This document shows, one piece after another, positions 8,455 through 18,611 of a stretch of 44,219 nt of DNA. A program made the translations under genes and the position numbers. Under the pieces are notes generated by a model. The model was not told where the DNA came from, made no database searches, and worked only from the letters and a program-made list of their open reading frames with translations. The first letter of the stretch is position 1; each line of letters opens with the position of its first letter. Source of the DNA: Nitrosomonas mobilis (GTDB taxonomy: Bacteria > Pseudomonadota > Gammaproteobacteria > Burkholderiales > Nitrosomonadaceae); the NCBI RefSeq assembly GCF_900103035.1, contig NZ_FMWO01000042.1, positions 1 to 44,219 of the forward strand. Direction: 5' to 3'.

Positions 8455-8859
8455 ATGTCGTTATTCAGTATTTTTAATATTGCAGGCTCATCGATGGCGG
8501 CGCAGTCACAGCGGTTGAATGTGGTAGCCAGTAATCTCGCCAATGCGGACAGCGTGACCAGCTCGACTGGCGAAGCTTACCGCGCGCGGCAGGTTGTATT
8601 CAAAACTATCGATGTCGATACGACTACTGCCAAGGGTGTCAAGGTGGCGGGCGTGGTGCACGATCCTTCACCGATGAAGGTGACTTATGACCCCAAGCAT
8701 CCGATGGCGGATGAAAAAGGCTATGTCACGTCACCCAATGTCAACGCAATCGATGAGATGGTCAACATGATGTCTGCATCGCGATCCTATCAAAATAGCG
8801 TAGACATGATGAATACCACCAAAACACTGTTGCAGAAAACACTTTCAATCGGTCAATAA
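8455..8859 (+). CDS. flgC: Flagellar basal body rod protein FlgC
   Basis: Second proximal rod protein, 134 residues, the usual FlgC length. The N-terminus carries the rod motif VVASNLANADSVTSS. The C-terminus carries the conserved NVNAIDEMVNMMSASRSYQ block that packs into the rod's coiled core. The start follows the flgB stop by two bases, so translation is probably coupled. FlgB, FlgC, FlgF and FlgG together form the rod that spans the periplasm. Confidence 0.95.
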   Translation: MSLFSIFNIAGSSMAAQSQRLNVVASNLANADSVTSSTGEAYRARQVVFKTIDVDTTTAKGVKVAGVVHDPSPMKVTYDPKHPMADEKGYVTSPNVNAIDEMVNMMSASRSYQNSVDMMNTTKTLLQKTLSIGQ

Positions 8860-8870
8860 GGAGGCTCGCC

Positions 8871-9545
8871 ATGAATCAGGTAGCAAACGTAAATTCCAGC
8901 ATCTCGCCACTGCTTGGCAGTCAGGGGGAAAACTTGACTGCGGTACGCAAAAACGAGGATGACCCGCAGGAGCGCTTTCTTAAGCTGCTCGTGACTCAAA
9001 TGCAGAATCAGGATCCATTGAATCCGATGGATAACGCTGAAGTGACCAGCCAGCTTGCGCAGATCAGCACCGTCAGTGGTATCGACAAGCTCAATGCCAC
9101 GCTGGAAAAACTGGTAGCAAATGCCGATGCACGTAGCTCATTCGAAGCGGCTGCCATGATCGGGCGTGGCGTATTGGTTCCTGGTACTTCCATGCAGGTC
9201 GAAAAGGGTGCAGGAATTGGTGGTTTTGAACTGACGGAACCTGCCGACAAGGTAGTGGTGACGGTCAAGGATGCGGCCGGTATTGCCGTGCGTGATATCG
9301 ATCTGGCTGCGCAATCGCTGGGTGTAAATACCTTTGTTTGGGATGGGCTGACCAATGGCGGCACCCAGACAGCCGATGGTCGTTACAGTTTTTCTGTGAA
9401 AGCAGTGCGAGGCGAGGCAGACGTCACAGCAACTACTTTGGCATTTGGTACGGTCAGCAGCGCGGCGCCAGGTGACGACGGTGCGTTGCTGGATGTGGGT
9501 GAACTGGGCTTTGCCGGCATGAATGATATTAAAAAAATATTTTAG
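8871..9545 (+). CDS. flgD: Flagellar hook capping protein FlgD
   Basis: Scaffold that caps the growing hook and lets FlgE subunits polymerise; it is discarded when the hook is complete. 224 residues. The conserved N-terminal block includes FLKLLVTQMQNQDPLNPMDN near residues 36-55. It is followed by Tudor-like and Ig-like regions, with a FVWDGLTNGGTQTADGRYSF segment typical of FlgD around residues 148-167. A strong AAGGAGG site precedes the ATG. Lies between flgC and flgE, as in most flagellar clusters. Confidence 0.95.
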   Translation: MNQVANVNSSISPLLGSQGENLTAVRKNEDDPQERFLKLLVTQMQNQDPLNPMDNAEVTSQLAQISTVSGIDKLNATLEKLVANADARSSFEAAAMIGRGVLVPGTSMQVEKGAGIGGFELTEPADKVVVTVKDAAGIAVRDIDLAAQSLGVNTFVWDGLTNGGTQTADGRYSFSVKAVRGEADVTATTLAFGTVSSAAPGDDGALLDVGELGFAGMNDIKKIF

Positions 9546-9561
9546 GACAGGGGTATAAATC

Positions 9562-10857
9562 ATGGGGTTTCAGCACGGATTAAGTGGGTTGAAGGCAGCG
9601 GTAACCAATCTGGATGTGGTGGGTAACAATATCGCCAATGCCAATGTGATTGGATTTAAACAATCCCAGGCGCAATTCAGTGATGTATTCGCTAATTCTC
9701 TTGGGGGCGCGGGCAGTAACCAGGTCGGGATTGGCACACAGGTGGCGGCAATTGCCCAGCAATTTTCACAGGGAAATATCAGCAATTCCAGCAATCCGCT
9801 GGATATTGCCATTGTCGGCGGTGGGTTTTTCCGCATGAGTGACAACGGTGCGATCAGTTACAGCCGTAATGGCCAGTTTCATCTCGATAGCAACGGGTTT
9901 CTGGTCAATGCGGACAACCTCAATGTCACGGGGTTTGCTGCCAACAAATCCGGGCAGATTCTTGCCGATACTCCCACCAATCTGCAACTGTCCACCGCGG
10001 AGCTGACACCACAGGCAACCAGCAAATTTGCCGCAGGCGTCAATCTTGACTCGCGCATCGATGTGCCGGCATCACTGCCAGACTTCGATGCCACTAATCC
10101 GGCGACGTATGCCAGCTCCACTTCCGGTGCAATCTTTGACAGTCTCGGCAATTCGCATACGCTGACCCTGTTCTTCCAGAAAAGCGCTCCGGCCACCTGG
10201 GAAGTTTTTGCCACGGTGGATGGCGCAACAGAGACAGACTCAATAACAGGAACGCCTGGTCAACCAGTTGGCGTGACGCTGGGTGGTTCATCCTCAATGA
10301 CAATGAACTTTGACACCAATGGTGCGCTGACCGCACCCGCGGGGCCGATCACGGCATCGGTGAATTTGCCGGCAATCGCCACTAACCTGGGAAGGGCTGA
10401 CTGGGGTGCGACTGCGCCGCTGGAGTTTTCGTTCGATCTGACCAGTTCCACCCAGTTTGGCAGTAATTTCGGCGTCAACAAACTGAGTCAGGATGGCTTT
10501 ACTTCCGGTCGTCTGGCGGGATTCAGCGTGTCCGATGATGGCACGATTAATGGTAACTATACCAATGGCGAAAACGCCACACTGGGCCGAGTCGTGCTGG
10601 CGAGCTTTGCTAATACGAATGGCCTTAAGCCATTTGGACGAAATCAATGGCTGGAAACGGCGGATTCCGGGCTGCCACTGGTGGGCCTGCCGTCGAGTGG
10701 CACGCTGGGTTCGCTGCAATCTGCTGCAGTGGAAGAAGCCAATGTGGATCTGACCACCGAGCTGGTCAGCCTGATTACCGCGCAACGAGTCTATCAGGCC
10801 AACGCGAAAACCATTGAAGCACAGGATGCTGTCCTCCAGACGCTGGTTAACCTTTGA
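9562..10857 (+). CDS. flgE: Flagellar hook protein FlgE
   Basis: Main structural subunit of the flagellar hook, exported by the flagellar type III system. 431 residues. The N-terminal helix carries VVGNNIANANVIGFKQ near residues 16-31. The centre is the variable Ser/Thr/Gly-rich D1-D2 region. The C-terminus ends in a conserved block, LTTELVSLITAQRVYQANAK, followed by a helical tail. Comparable in length to other FlgE proteins. The ATG is preceded by GGACAGGGG. Co-transcribed with its cap protein flgD, 16 bases upstream. Confidence 0.95.
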   Translation: MGFQHGLSGLKAAVTNLDVVGNNIANANVIGFKQSQAQFSDVFANSLGGAGSNQVGIGTQVAAIAQQFSQGNISNSSNPLDIAIVGGGFFRMSDNGAISYSRNGQFHLDSNGFLVNADNLNVTGFAANKSGQILADTPTNLQLSTAELTPQATSKFAAGVNLDSRIDVPASLPDFDATNPATYASSTSGAIFDSLGNSHTLTLFFQKSAPATWEVFATVDGATETDSITGTPGQPVGVTLGGSSSMTMNFDTNGALTAPAGPITASVNLPAIATNLGRADWGATAPLEFSFDLTSSTQFGSNFGVNKLSQDGFTSGRLAGFSVSDDGTINGNYTNGENATLGRVVLASFANTNGLKPFGRNQWLETADSGLPLVGLPSSGTLGSLQSAAVEEANVDLTTELVSLITAQRVYQANAKTIEAQDAVLQTLVNL

Positions 10858-10891
10858 TTTATATTGATCAATTAACAGGTAACTGAATATT

Positions 10892-11635
10892 ATGGATCGA
10901 ATGATTTATACCGCGATGACCGGTGCGCTGCATACCATGACGCAGCAAGCAACGGCTTCGCACAATCTGGCGAATGCTTCGACCACCGGCTACCGCGCAC
11001 AGACGGACAGTTTTCGTGCGGTGCCGATTTACGGTGACAGCCTGCCGACCCGAGCGTTTGTGCTGGATACCACTACTGGCTCCGATTTCAGCCCGGGGTC
11101 GATTCAGCATACTGGCCGACCACTGGATGTGGCGGTACAGAGTGAAGGCTGGCTTACGGTGCAGCTGGAAAATGGGGAGGAAGCCTATACTCGCCACGGC
11201 AATCTGCAAATTGATGCTAATGGAGTGCTGATGACGCGTGATGGTCTGAATGTCAAGGGGGATGGCGGTGTCATTGCCATTCCGCCTGATAGCCGCGTCA
11301 TGATCGCCAAGGACGGTACCGTCTCGATCGTTTCTGATGACTCGAAAGTAACGGCGGTGTCGATCGTTGGCCGTCTCAAACTCGTCAATCCACCCGCCGA
11401 GGAAATGATCCGGGGAGATGACGGGCTGTTCCGCCTGAAAAATGGCGAAGCCGCACCGGCCGATCCAAAGGTGGTGCTGGTGGAAGGCGCACTTGAGGGT
11501 AGTAACGTCAATGTCATTCATGAAATGGTAAAGATGATTTCACTGGCGCGCCAGTTCGACATGCAGATGAAAATGCTGGAAAACGCGCAACAGAATTCGC
11601 AGCAGGCAAGCGAAATCCTGACGCTCAGAAGTTAG
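10892..11635 (+). CDS. flgF: Flagellar basal body rod protein FlgF
   Basis: Proximal rod protein, 247 residues, the expected FlgF length. It opens with MDRMIYTAMTGA, characteristic of FlgF. The rod motif TASHNLANASTTGYRA lies near residues 22-37, and a C-terminal helical block (SNVNVIHEMVKMISLARQFD) follows. The binding site before the start is weak. Sits between flgE and flgG in the standard order. Confidence 0.95.
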   Translation: MDRMIYTAMTGALHTMTQQATASHNLANASTTGYRAQTDSFRAVPIYGDSLPTRAFVLDTTTGSDFSPGSIQHTGRPLDVAVQSEGWLTVQLENGEEAYTRHGNLQIDANGVLMTRDGLNVKGDGGVIAIPPDSRVMIAKDGTVSIVSDDSKVTAVSIVGRLKLVNPPAEEMIRGDDGLFRLKNGEAAPADPKVVLVEGALEGSNVNVIHEMVKMISLARQFDMQMKMLENAQQNSQQASEILTLRS

Positions 11636-11671
11636 CCATCAATCAATCAGTTTCGATAAAAGGACAATAGT

Positions 11672-12454
11672 ATGACACGCGCATTATGGATTTCAAAAAC
11701 CGGTCTGGATGCACAACAGACCAAAATGGACGTAATTGCCAACAATCTGGCCAACGTCAGTACTAATGGTTTCAAGCGGATGCGGCCGGTATTTGAGGAC
11801 CTGCTTTATCAGACCTTGCGTCAACCCGGCGCGCAGTCCTCCGAGCAAACCCGTCTGCCATCTGGTTTGCAGATGGGCACCGGCGTACGGCCAGTAGCGA
11901 CCGAAAATATTTTCATGCAGGGCAATCTGCAGCAGAGTGGTAATCCGCGCGATGTGGCGATTCAGGGTGAAGGATTTTTCCAGATTCTATTGCCAGATGG
12001 CACGCTGGCCTATACCCGTGACGGGGCGTTCCAGTCGGATGAAAATGGGCAATTGGTAACGTCCAGCGGTTTCATTGTACAGCCGGGCATCACCATTCCA
12101 CCGGATGCATTGAGCGTTACCATCGCGCGTGATGGAACCGTTTCGGCTTTGACGCCCGGAACGGCTGCACCGGTACAGGTGGGAACACTGCAGCTGACCC
12201 GTTTTATCAATCCGGCGGGACTGCAGCGTTTTGGCGAGAATCTCTATTTGGAAACGGCATCGAGCGGTGTCGCTAACCCCGGTATTGCCGGTACGAATGG
12301 TATGGGGCTGCTCAATCAGGGATTCGTGGAAACATCCAACGTCAATGTTGTCGAGGAGCTGGTCGAAATGATCCAGACGCAGCGTGCTTACGAGATCAAT
12401 TCCCGCTCGATCCAGACATCGGACCAGATGCTGCAAAAACTAGCACAGCTGTAA
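11672..12454 (+). CDS. flgG: Flagellar distal rod protein FlgG
   Basis: Distal rod subunit, 260 residues, typical of FlgG. It begins [20 protein letters not shown], followed by [16 protein letters not shown] near residues 21-36. The C-terminus has the conserved [20 protein letters not shown] block. An AAAAGGA binding site lies about seven bases before the ATG. Its rod passes through the P and L rings made by the two genes just downstream. Confidence 0.96.
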   Translation: MTRALWISKTGLDAQQTKMDVIANNLANVSTNGFKRMRPVFEDLLYQTLRQPGAQSSEQTRLPSGLQMGTGVRPVATENIFMQGNLQQSGNPRDVAIQGEGFFQILLPDGTLAYTRDGAFQSDENGQLVTSSGFIVQPGITIPPDALSVTIARDGTVSALTPGTAAPVQVGTLQLTRFINPAGLQRFGENLYLETASSGVANPGIAGTNGMGLLNQGFVETSNVNVVEELVEMIQTQRAYEINSRSIQTSDQMLQKLAQL

Positions 12455-12488
12455 TCATTTTTTTATCCATGAGCTTACAACGGACATC

Positions 12489-13217
12489 ATGAAATCGATC
12501 AACCGTTTCGCCCTGTGCGATAAATTCCGTATCGTCAGACTGGTGTTGCCTGCGCTGGTTCTGGTGGTATCCGGATGTGCGATCACGCCCAAGCCCGCCG
12601 TGCAGCAGCCGATGACGATCCGGCCGGAAATTGCACCACCGGTCCCGGCCGTGGAAACGCACGGCAGCATCTACCAGACTGCTTTCAGTCATCAGTCCAG
12701 CAGGCGTTACATTCCGCTGTTCGAGGACCGGCGTGCACGCGGTCTTGGTGACACCATCATCGTGACGCTCAACGAGCGTACCAATGCGAGCAAAAAAACC
12801 GGCAGTAACGTGAAGCGCGAGAGCGAAACCGGATTTTCGATTCCCTCGTTTATTGGAATTCCACTCAAGAGTCTGTTCCAGGATGTTGCTTTGGAAACGG
12901 AATCGACCAACAAGTTTGATGGTCAAGGCGCAAGTTCCAGTAACAACAATTTCACTGGCACGATCGCGGTGACGGTGATCGATTTTCTGCCCAATGGCAA
13001 TCTGCTGGTTAGTGGCGAAAAGCAGATCGGCATCAATCAGGGGCATGAATATATTCGCCTGTCTGGTGTGATCAATCCGATCAACATCATCCATAACACG
13101 GTGTCATCGGTACAGGTCGCGGATGCCCGTCTCGAATATCGTGGCAGTGGCTATCTGGATGAAGCGCAGACGATGGGCTGGCTGTCCCGGTTTTTTCTTT
13201 CGGTCTTACCCTTTTGA
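12489..13217 (+). CDS. flgH: Flagellar L-ring lipoprotein FlgH
   Basis: Outer membrane lipoprotein that forms the L ring around the rod. 242 residues. The N-terminus is a lipoprotein signal with lipobox VVSGC (lipidated Cys at residue 30). The mature protein carries the FlgH features [20 protein letters not shown] and, further on, [15 protein letters not shown] and the VRLSG-like block (IRLSGVINP). Placed between flgG and flgI, consistent with ring assembly order. Confidence 0.95.
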   Translation: MKSINRFALCDKFRIVRLVLPALVLVVSGCAITPKPAVQQPMTIRPEIAPPVPAVETHGSIYQTAFSHQSSRRYIPLFEDRRARGLGDTIIVTLNERTNASKKTGSNVKRESETGFSIPSFIGIPLKSLFQDVALETESTNKFDGQGASSSNNNFTGTIAVTVIDFLPNGNLLVSGEKQIGINQGHEYIRLSGVINPINIIHNTVSSVQVADARLEYRGSGYLDEAQTMGWLSRFFLSVLPF

Positions 13218-13229
13218 GCGAGCATTACT

Positions 13230-14342
13230 ATGAGCTTACGTAACATTTTGTTTGGCTTTGCCTGGTTGGGCGTGTTACTAACGCCGTCCATGGTTGCCGC
13301 CGAACGCATCAAGGACATTACCAGTATTCAGGGGGTGCGTAGCAACCAGTTGATTGGCTATGGGCTGGTCGTGGGGCTGGATGGCACGGGCGATCAGACA
13401 CAGCAGGCACCATTTTCGGTGCAGAGCATTGCCAGCATGCTGGGACAGCTTGGGGTCAATTTGCCGCCAGGTATCAACATGCAACTGCGCAATATCGCTG
13501 CGGTCATGGTGACAGCTGCCTTGCCTGCCTTTGCCAAACCGGGGCAGAATATCGACGTGACTGTGTCATCGATGGGTAACGCCAAGAGCCTGCGTGGTGG
13601 CACGCTGTTGATGACGCCGCTGAAAGGCATTGATAATCAAGTTTATGCGGTTGCACAAGGATCTTTGGTGATTGGCGGTGCGGGTGCGGGTTCGGCAGGC
13701 AGCAGTGTGCAGATCAATCATCTGAATGCGGGAAGAATCAGCGCGGGTGCGATTGTTGAGCGCGCGGTGCCAACTGTGCTCGGTCAAGGCGAGCATATTC
13801 ATCTGGAGTTACGTGATACTGATTTCACGACGGCCAGGATGATTGTCGAGACAGTCAACAGTCGCTTTCCATCAGGTACTGCCACTGCGCTTGATGGACG
13901 CATCATCCAGATCAGGGCGCCGCTGGACAGCAGCCAGCGTGTGACATTTATTTCGCAGATCGAGAATTTGGAAATCAATCCAGCGCAAGGCCCGGCGAAA
14001 GTCATCATCAATGCACGTACCGGCTCGGTCGTCATGAATCAAGCAGTGATGCTGGCAACGAGTGCGGTGGCGCACGGTAATCTGTCCGTCATCATCAATA
14101 CTCAGCCGATCATCAGCCAGCCTGGGCCTTTCTCGGAGCGGGGGGAGACTGTGGTGGTGCCACAATCACAAATCGAAATTCGTTCGGATGAAGGCAATCT
14201 GATGCTGTTGCCGGGTGCGGCGAATCTCGCGGAAGTGGTCAAGGCATTGAATGCAATCGGTGCTACGCCGCAGGATCTGCTCGCCATTCTGCAGGCGTTG
14301 AAAGCAGCCGGTTCTCTCCGTGCCGAACTCGAAATCATCTAG
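13230..14342 (+). CDS. flgI: Flagellar P-ring protein FlgI
   Basis: Periplasmic protein that forms the P ring in the peptidoglycan layer. 370 residues with a Sec signal peptide of about 24 residues ending PSMVAAERIKDI. The mature N-terminus carries the highly conserved RSNQLIGYGLVVGLDGTGDQ. Length and C-terminal block are typical of the family. The binding site is weak and the gap to flgH is 12 bases, so translation probably depends on the upstream gene. Confidence 0.96.
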   Translation: MSLRNILFGFAWLGVLLTPSMVAAERIKDITSIQGVRSNQLIGYGLVVGLDGTGDQTQQAPFSVQSIASMLGQLGVNLPPGINMQLRNIAAVMVTAALPAFAKPGQNIDVTVSSMGNAKSLRGGTLLMTPLKGIDNQVYAVAQGSLVIGGAGAGSAGSSVQINHLNAGRISAGAIVERAVPTVLGQGEHIHLELRDTDFTTARMIVETVNSRFPSGTATALDGRIIQIRAPLDSSQRVTFISQIENLEINPAQGPAKVIINARTGSVVMNQAVMLATSAVAHGNLSVIINTQPIISQPGPFSERGETVVVPQSQIEIRSDEGNLMLLPGAANLAEVVKALNAIGATPQDLLAILQALKAAGSLRAELEII

Positions 14343-14352
14343 TGAGGCCTGC

Positions 14353-15378
14353 ATGATCAATACGTCCGATCTGACTGGCCAGCTGGCAATCGATAGTCAG
14401 AGTATCGAGAAGTTGCGTCATCACGCGAGGCAAAATCCTGAGGAAGGACTTCATCAGGCAGCAAAGCAATTTGAGGCATTGTTTGTCAATATGATGCTGA
14501 AGAGCATGCGTGATGCTTCACCTGAAAAGGGGTTATTCGACAATGAACAGTCGAAATTCTACACACAGATGCTCGATCAGCAGTTGGCACAGAATTTTGC
14601 CGAAAAGGGAATTGGTCTGGCTGACATGATCGTGCAGCAATTGACGCAATCGATTGAGGCGGATGCCAGCCCGGATACGACAATCGGTGAGGCAAATGCG
14701 ATGCTGGGTGCACTTGCCGATCAGCAGGCGGTACCGCTCGTCAATCTGTCACCCAGTCAGCCACGGGATTTGCCGTCGCAGCTATGGTCAAGCCCTTACA
14801 CAGCAATAGCCAGACCGAATTATTCCGGTATGACGCCGACGCCGCACGGCGAGCCACTGGTCACAATCAAGGCGGAACGCATGGCAGTAATGGAGCCGAT
14901 ATTGCGTCAACCTCGGGAATTCGTCGCCGAGCTATTGCCACATGCCAGGAAAGTCGCGCAGGAAACCGGAATTCCCGAACGTTTCATGATCGCGCAGGCG
15001 GCGCTGGAAACTGGCTGGGGCAAGCACCAGATTCGTGACAAAGACAATGCGCCAAGCTTCAATTTGTTCGGCATCAAGGCGGGCGCTTCCTGGCGCGGCA
15101 GGGTCGTTGAAGCAACGACCACTGAATATATTGATGGCAAGCCAGAGAAGTTGCGCGAGAAATTCCGTGCCTATGCTTCGTTTGAAGAGGCTTTTCGCGA
15201 TTATGCCAATTTGCTGCAGAACCATTCCCGCTACGCCCCTGTAGTGAAAAGCCGCAGTGCAACCGCGTTTGCGTGGGGATTGCAGCAGGCCGGTTACGCA
15301 ACTGATCCACACTATGCGAAAAAACTGATCAATATCATCAACAGCGATGTATTTAATTTCAAGGCAACAGGCGGCTAA
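14353..15378 (+). CDS. flgJ: Flagellar rod assembly protein / muramidase FlgJ
   Basis: A two-domain FlgJ of 341 residues. The N-terminal rod-capping domain (about residues 30-100, with AAKQFEALFVNMMLKSMRDA) helps assemble the rod. The C-terminal glucosaminidase-type domain (about residues 190-340) cuts peptidoglycan for rod passage; AQAALETGWGKH contains the likely catalytic Glu. I chose the ATG at 14353, 11 bases after the flgI stop. A GTG at 14320 would overlap flgI and extend the protein without family support. The two-domain form is usual in beta- and gammaproteobacteria. Confidence 0.95.
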   Translation: MINTSDLTGQLAIDSQSIEKLRHHARQNPEEGLHQAAKQFEALFVNMMLKSMRDASPEKGLFDNEQSKFYTQMLDQQLAQNFAEKGIGLADMIVQQLTQSIEADASPDTTIGEANAMLGALADQQAVPLVNLSPSQPRDLPSQLWSSPYTAIARPNYSGMTPTPHGEPLVTIKAERMAVMEPILRQPREFVAELLPHARKVAQETGIPERFMIAQAALETGWGKHQIRDKDNAPSFNLFGIKAGASWRGRVVEATTTEYIDGKPEKLREKFRAYASFEEAFRDYANLLQNHSRYAPVVKSRSATAFAWGLQQAGYATDPHYAKKLINIINSDVFNFKATGG

Positions 15379-15392
15379 CACAGGTCCATGGG

Positions 15393-15419
15393 TTAATTTC
15401 CTGCTGTAATTGCCGTTAA
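15393..15419 (+). promoter_or_regulatory. Sigma-28 (FliA)-type promoter of flgKL
   Basis: TTAATTTC (15393-15400), exactly 11 bases, then GCCGTTAA (15412-15419). The -10 matches the FliA consensus GCCGATAA at seven of eight positions and the -35 matches TAAAGTTT at five of eight. It lies in the only sizeable gap (78 bases) of the flagellar cluster, directly before flgK, a late gene in many bacteria. Confidence 0.6.
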
Positions 15420-15456
15420 TAACCTCAATTAGTTTATTAAAGATAAGGACAAAAAT

Positions 15457-17346
15457 ATGGGAAACAGTCTTGCGAATATTGGTGTCTCCGGCCTGCGTAC
15501 CGCGCAGGCACAATTGTTGACCACCAGCCACAATATCAGTAACGCTTCTACGCCCGGCTATAATCGCCAGCAGGCAATCGCCAGCACCAATATTCCGGAT
15601 ATGCGTGGCAACGGGTTTGTTGGTCAGGGAGTGCAGGTCTCGACGGTGCAGCGCATATTCAGCCAGTTTCTGTTCACCCAGTCGTTGCAGACACAAAACC
15701 AGAGCAGTCAGCTCGACAGTTACTATAACGAGGTCAAGCAGCTCGATAATTTACTGGCAGACACCTCATCGGGGTTGACGCCTGCGCTGCATGCTTTTTT
15801 CAACGCCGTACAGGATGTGGCTGCCAATCCGGCTTCCGTGCCGTCGCGTCAGGCAATGCTCAGCAATGCCGAAGCGCTCACGGGACGTTTTCAGTCCATG
15901 GATCAGCGCTTCAGCGAGGTGCGTGAAGGTGTCAACAGTCAACTGACCAGCTCAGTTGATGAAATCAACTCGCTGGCGAAACAGATCGGCAGAATGAACC
16001 TGAATATCCAGACAGTGGAAGGTTCATCCGGTGGGCAGCCCGCCAATGATCTGCGCGATCAGCGCGATGCGTTGATACGAGACCTGAGTAAACTGGCCAA
16101 TGTTTCAGTCGTGCGGCAGGATAACGGGCATCACAATGTGTTCATCGGCAATGGTCAGGCACTGGTAGTCGGCTCGGAAACCATGGCGCTCAAAGCCGTG
16201 CCCTCCAGGGAAGATCCACAGCGGCTAACGGTGGCGATGGATCTGGGCAGCAAAACCGTTTTGATTCCGGAACATCAGTTGCAGGGCGGAAGTATGGGCG
16301 GTCTCATCGCCTTCCGTAACGAGACGCTTGATTCGGCACAAAATGAATTCGGCTTGCTGGCGCTCGGGCTGGCGAAGACCTTCAATGATCAGCATCGCCT
16401 CGGGCAGGATCTGAGTGGGTTGCTTGGCGAAGACTTTTTCAAGGTACCTGAGCCGGAAATACTGTCGGCGCTCGACAATACGTCGGCTTCCAGCGTGACG
16501 GCAATCGTCAGTGATGTCAGCAAGTTGACCGCCAGTGATTACCGTCTCGATTTTGATGGCAGTAATTACACGCTGACACGTTTGACCGATAACACTGCAA
16601 CTGCGCCAACCGCGGGATTGCCGCTGACACTGGATGGGCTGAGCGTTACCAGTGGTAGCATGCAGGCAGGCGAGTACTTTGTCATTCAGCCTACCCGCGA
16701 GGCCGCCAGAAACATTCAGGTTGCCATCAGCGATACAGCAAAGATTGCCGCAGCGGCGCCAATCCGGACTGAAGCCGCTACCAGTAATACTGGCACCGGC
16801 AAGATTAGTGCGGGCAAGGTGGATACGCTTGATGCGAACCTGCAACAGGCCGTGACGATTACCTTTCATTCGCCGTTTGATGGCAAATTTGATATTGCAG
16901 GGGTGGGTGCTGCCGAAACCGATAAGGATTATGAATCCGGTGCCGATATCAGTTTCAATGGGCTAACGGTGCAGATCAGCGGCGAGCCGGCGGCGGGGGA
17001 TACATTCACAATCGGGGCCAACACCAGCGGTGTTTCGGATAACCGCAATGCCTTGTTGCTGGCCGGACTACAAACGAAAAAGACGTTAATCGGTGGAACT
17101 GCGTCTTTGCAATCCGGTTATGCGCGCCTGGTCAGCCAGATCGGCAACCAAACCCGCGAGCTGGAAGTCATGAATACCGCACAGGCCAATCTGCTGGCGC
17201 AGACCGATCAGTCGCTGCAATCACTCTCCGGCGTCAACCTGGAAGAGGAAGCGGCTAATCTGTTGCGTTACCAGCAGGCGTTCCAGGCATCCAGCAAGGT
17301 GATTGAAGTCAGCAATACGCTGTTCGATACCTTGCTTAGAATTTAG
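15457..17346 (+). CDS. flgK: Flagellar hook-filament junction protein FlgK (HAP1)
   Basis: First hook-associated protein, joining hook to filament. 629 residues, with TTSHNISNASTPGYNRQ near residues 24-40 and the conserved C-terminal block SGVNLEEEAANLLRYQQAFQ followed by a helical tail. The long middle part is Ser/Thr/Ala-rich and variable, as expected for surface domains. GATAAGGAC precedes the ATG. It starts a second unit with flgL under a probable sigma-28 promoter. Confidence 0.95.
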   Translation: MGNSLANIGVSGLRTAQAQLLTTSHNISNASTPGYNRQQAIASTNIPDMRGNGFVGQGVQVSTVQRIFSQFLFTQSLQTQNQSSQLDSYYNEVKQLDNLLADTSSGLTPALHAFFNAVQDVAANPASVPSRQAMLSNAEALTGRFQSMDQRFSEVREGVNSQLTSSVDEINSLAKQIGRMNLNIQTVEGSSGGQPANDLRDQRDALIRDLSKLANVSVVRQDNGHHNVFIGNGQALVVGSETMALKAVPSREDPQRLTVAMDLGSKTVLIPEHQLQGGSMGGLIAFRNETLDSAQNEFGLLALGLAKTFNDQHRLGQDLSGLLGEDFFKVPEPEILSALDNTSASSVTAIVSDVSKLTASDYRLDFDGSNYTLTRLTDNTATAPTAGLPLTLDGLSVTSGSMQAGEYFVIQPTREAARNIQVAISDTAKIAAAAPIRTEAATSNTGTGKISAGKVDTLDANLQQAVTITFHSPFDGKFDIAGVGAAETDKDYESGADISFNGLTVQISGEPAAGDTFTIGANTSGVSDNRNALLLAGLQTKKTLIGGTASLQSGYARLVSQIGNQTRELEVMNTAQANLLAQTDQSLQSLSGVNLEEEAANLLRYQQAFQASSKVIEVSNTLFDTLLRI

Positions 17347-17379
17347 AAAAATCATCGACCCAATTCGGAGGAAACAACC

Positions 17380-18585
17380 ATGATGCGCGTCAGCACCAAT
17401 ACTCTGTTCGATCAAGGCACAAAATCCATGTTGCAACAACAGAATTCGCTATTCAAGCTGCAACAGCAAATCTCGACCGGCAAGCGTATCGTTACACCCT
17501 CCGATGATCCGATTGGTGCGGCGCGCGCGCATGAATTGACCCAGGCAGCTTCATTGAATGCGCAGTACATGGAAAACCGCCAGCGAGCAGGGGACAGCCT
17601 TAAACTGGTCGATAGTACACTGGGCAGTGTGACTAATTTGATTCAGAACGTACAATCGCTGACCGTAGCGGTCGGTAATCCAACATTGTCGGATAGCGAC
17701 CGGTCGAATATGGCAATCGAGCTGCGTGGTCGTTTCGAGGAATTGTTGGGATTGGCCAACACGACCGACGACGAGGGCAATTATCTGTTCTCCGGCTTTC
17801 AAGGCAAAACTCAGCCTTTTGTTCAAGTTGCCGGCGGGGTGCAATATGCGGGCGATCAGGGGCAACGTCTGGCGCAGGTATCTGCTTCCCGTCAATTGTC
17901 GGTCAGTGAAACCGGGCTGGCGATTTTTGAGCAGATCAAAAATGGTAATGGCACGTTTGTGACTGCTGCAACAAATACCAATAATGGCAGTGGCGTGATT
18001 GGTTCCGGCTCGGTAACCGATGCCGCCAGTCTGACCGGGGATGATTACAAGATCAGTTTCAGCGTGACAGGCGGTGTGACGACCTTCGAGGTGACCAATG
18101 CTACCCCCGGAACGGTATTATCCGGCCCCTATACCAGTGGAGAAGCGATCAGCTTTGACGGTCTGCAGTTTGCCATCAAGGGAGCGCCTGCCGATGGCGA
18201 CACATTCACCGTGCAACCTAGCCGTCATGAAAGTCTGTTTACCACCATCGGTAATTTTATTGCCGCGCTGGAAACGCCTGCGAGCGGTGCGGCTGGAAAT
18301 GCGAGGCTCACCAACAGCATGAACAGCACGCTGCAAAATTTAGACCATGCCCTGACCAACGTATTGGGCACACGTGCCGCCGCCGGTGCGCGCCTGCAGG
18401 AGGTCGATGCATTGCAACAAGCTGGAGAAGACACCGCCGTCCAATATCAACAGTCGCTATCCCGTCTGCAGGATCTGGATTTTGCCCAGGCTATCTCCGA
18501 CTTGACCCGTCAGCAGGCATTGCTTGAAGCAGCTCAGCAATCCTTTATCCGTATCTCGGGATTGTCCCTGTTCAACAAAATCTGA
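17380..18585 (+). CDS. flgL: Flagellar hook-filament junction protein FlgL (HAP3)
   Basis: Second junction protein, related to flagellin. 401 residues. The N-terminal flagellin-like helix includes QQQISTGKRIVTPSDDPIGA near residues 27-46, and the C-terminus carries QQALLEAAQQSFIRISGLSL. Two adjacent ATG codons (17380 and 17383) follow a GGAGG site; the first is used here and the choice changes only one residue. Ends the flagellar cluster and converges on the small minus-strand gene 26 bases away. Confidence 0.95.
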   Translation: MMRVSTNTLFDQGTKSMLQQQNSLFKLQQQISTGKRIVTPSDDPIGAARAHELTQAASLNAQYMENRQRAGDSLKLVDSTLGSVTNLIQNVQSLTVAVGNPTLSDSDRSNMAIELRGRFEELLGLANTTDDEGNYLFSGFQGKTQPFVQVAGGVQYAGDQGQRLAQVSASRQLSVSETGLAIFEQIKNGNGTFVTAATNTNNGSGVIGSGSVTDAASLTGDDYKISFSVTGGVTTFEVTNATPGTVLSGPYTSGEAISFDGLQFAIKGAPADGDTFTVQPSRHESLFTTIGNFIAALETPASGAAGNARLTNSMNSTLQNLDHALTNVLGTRAAAGARLQEVDALQQAGEDTAVQYQQSLSRLQDLDFAQAISDLTRQQALLEAAQQSFIRISGLSLFNKI

Positions 18586-18611
18586 CGGGCGATAGAAATT
18601 GTGCCGGACAG

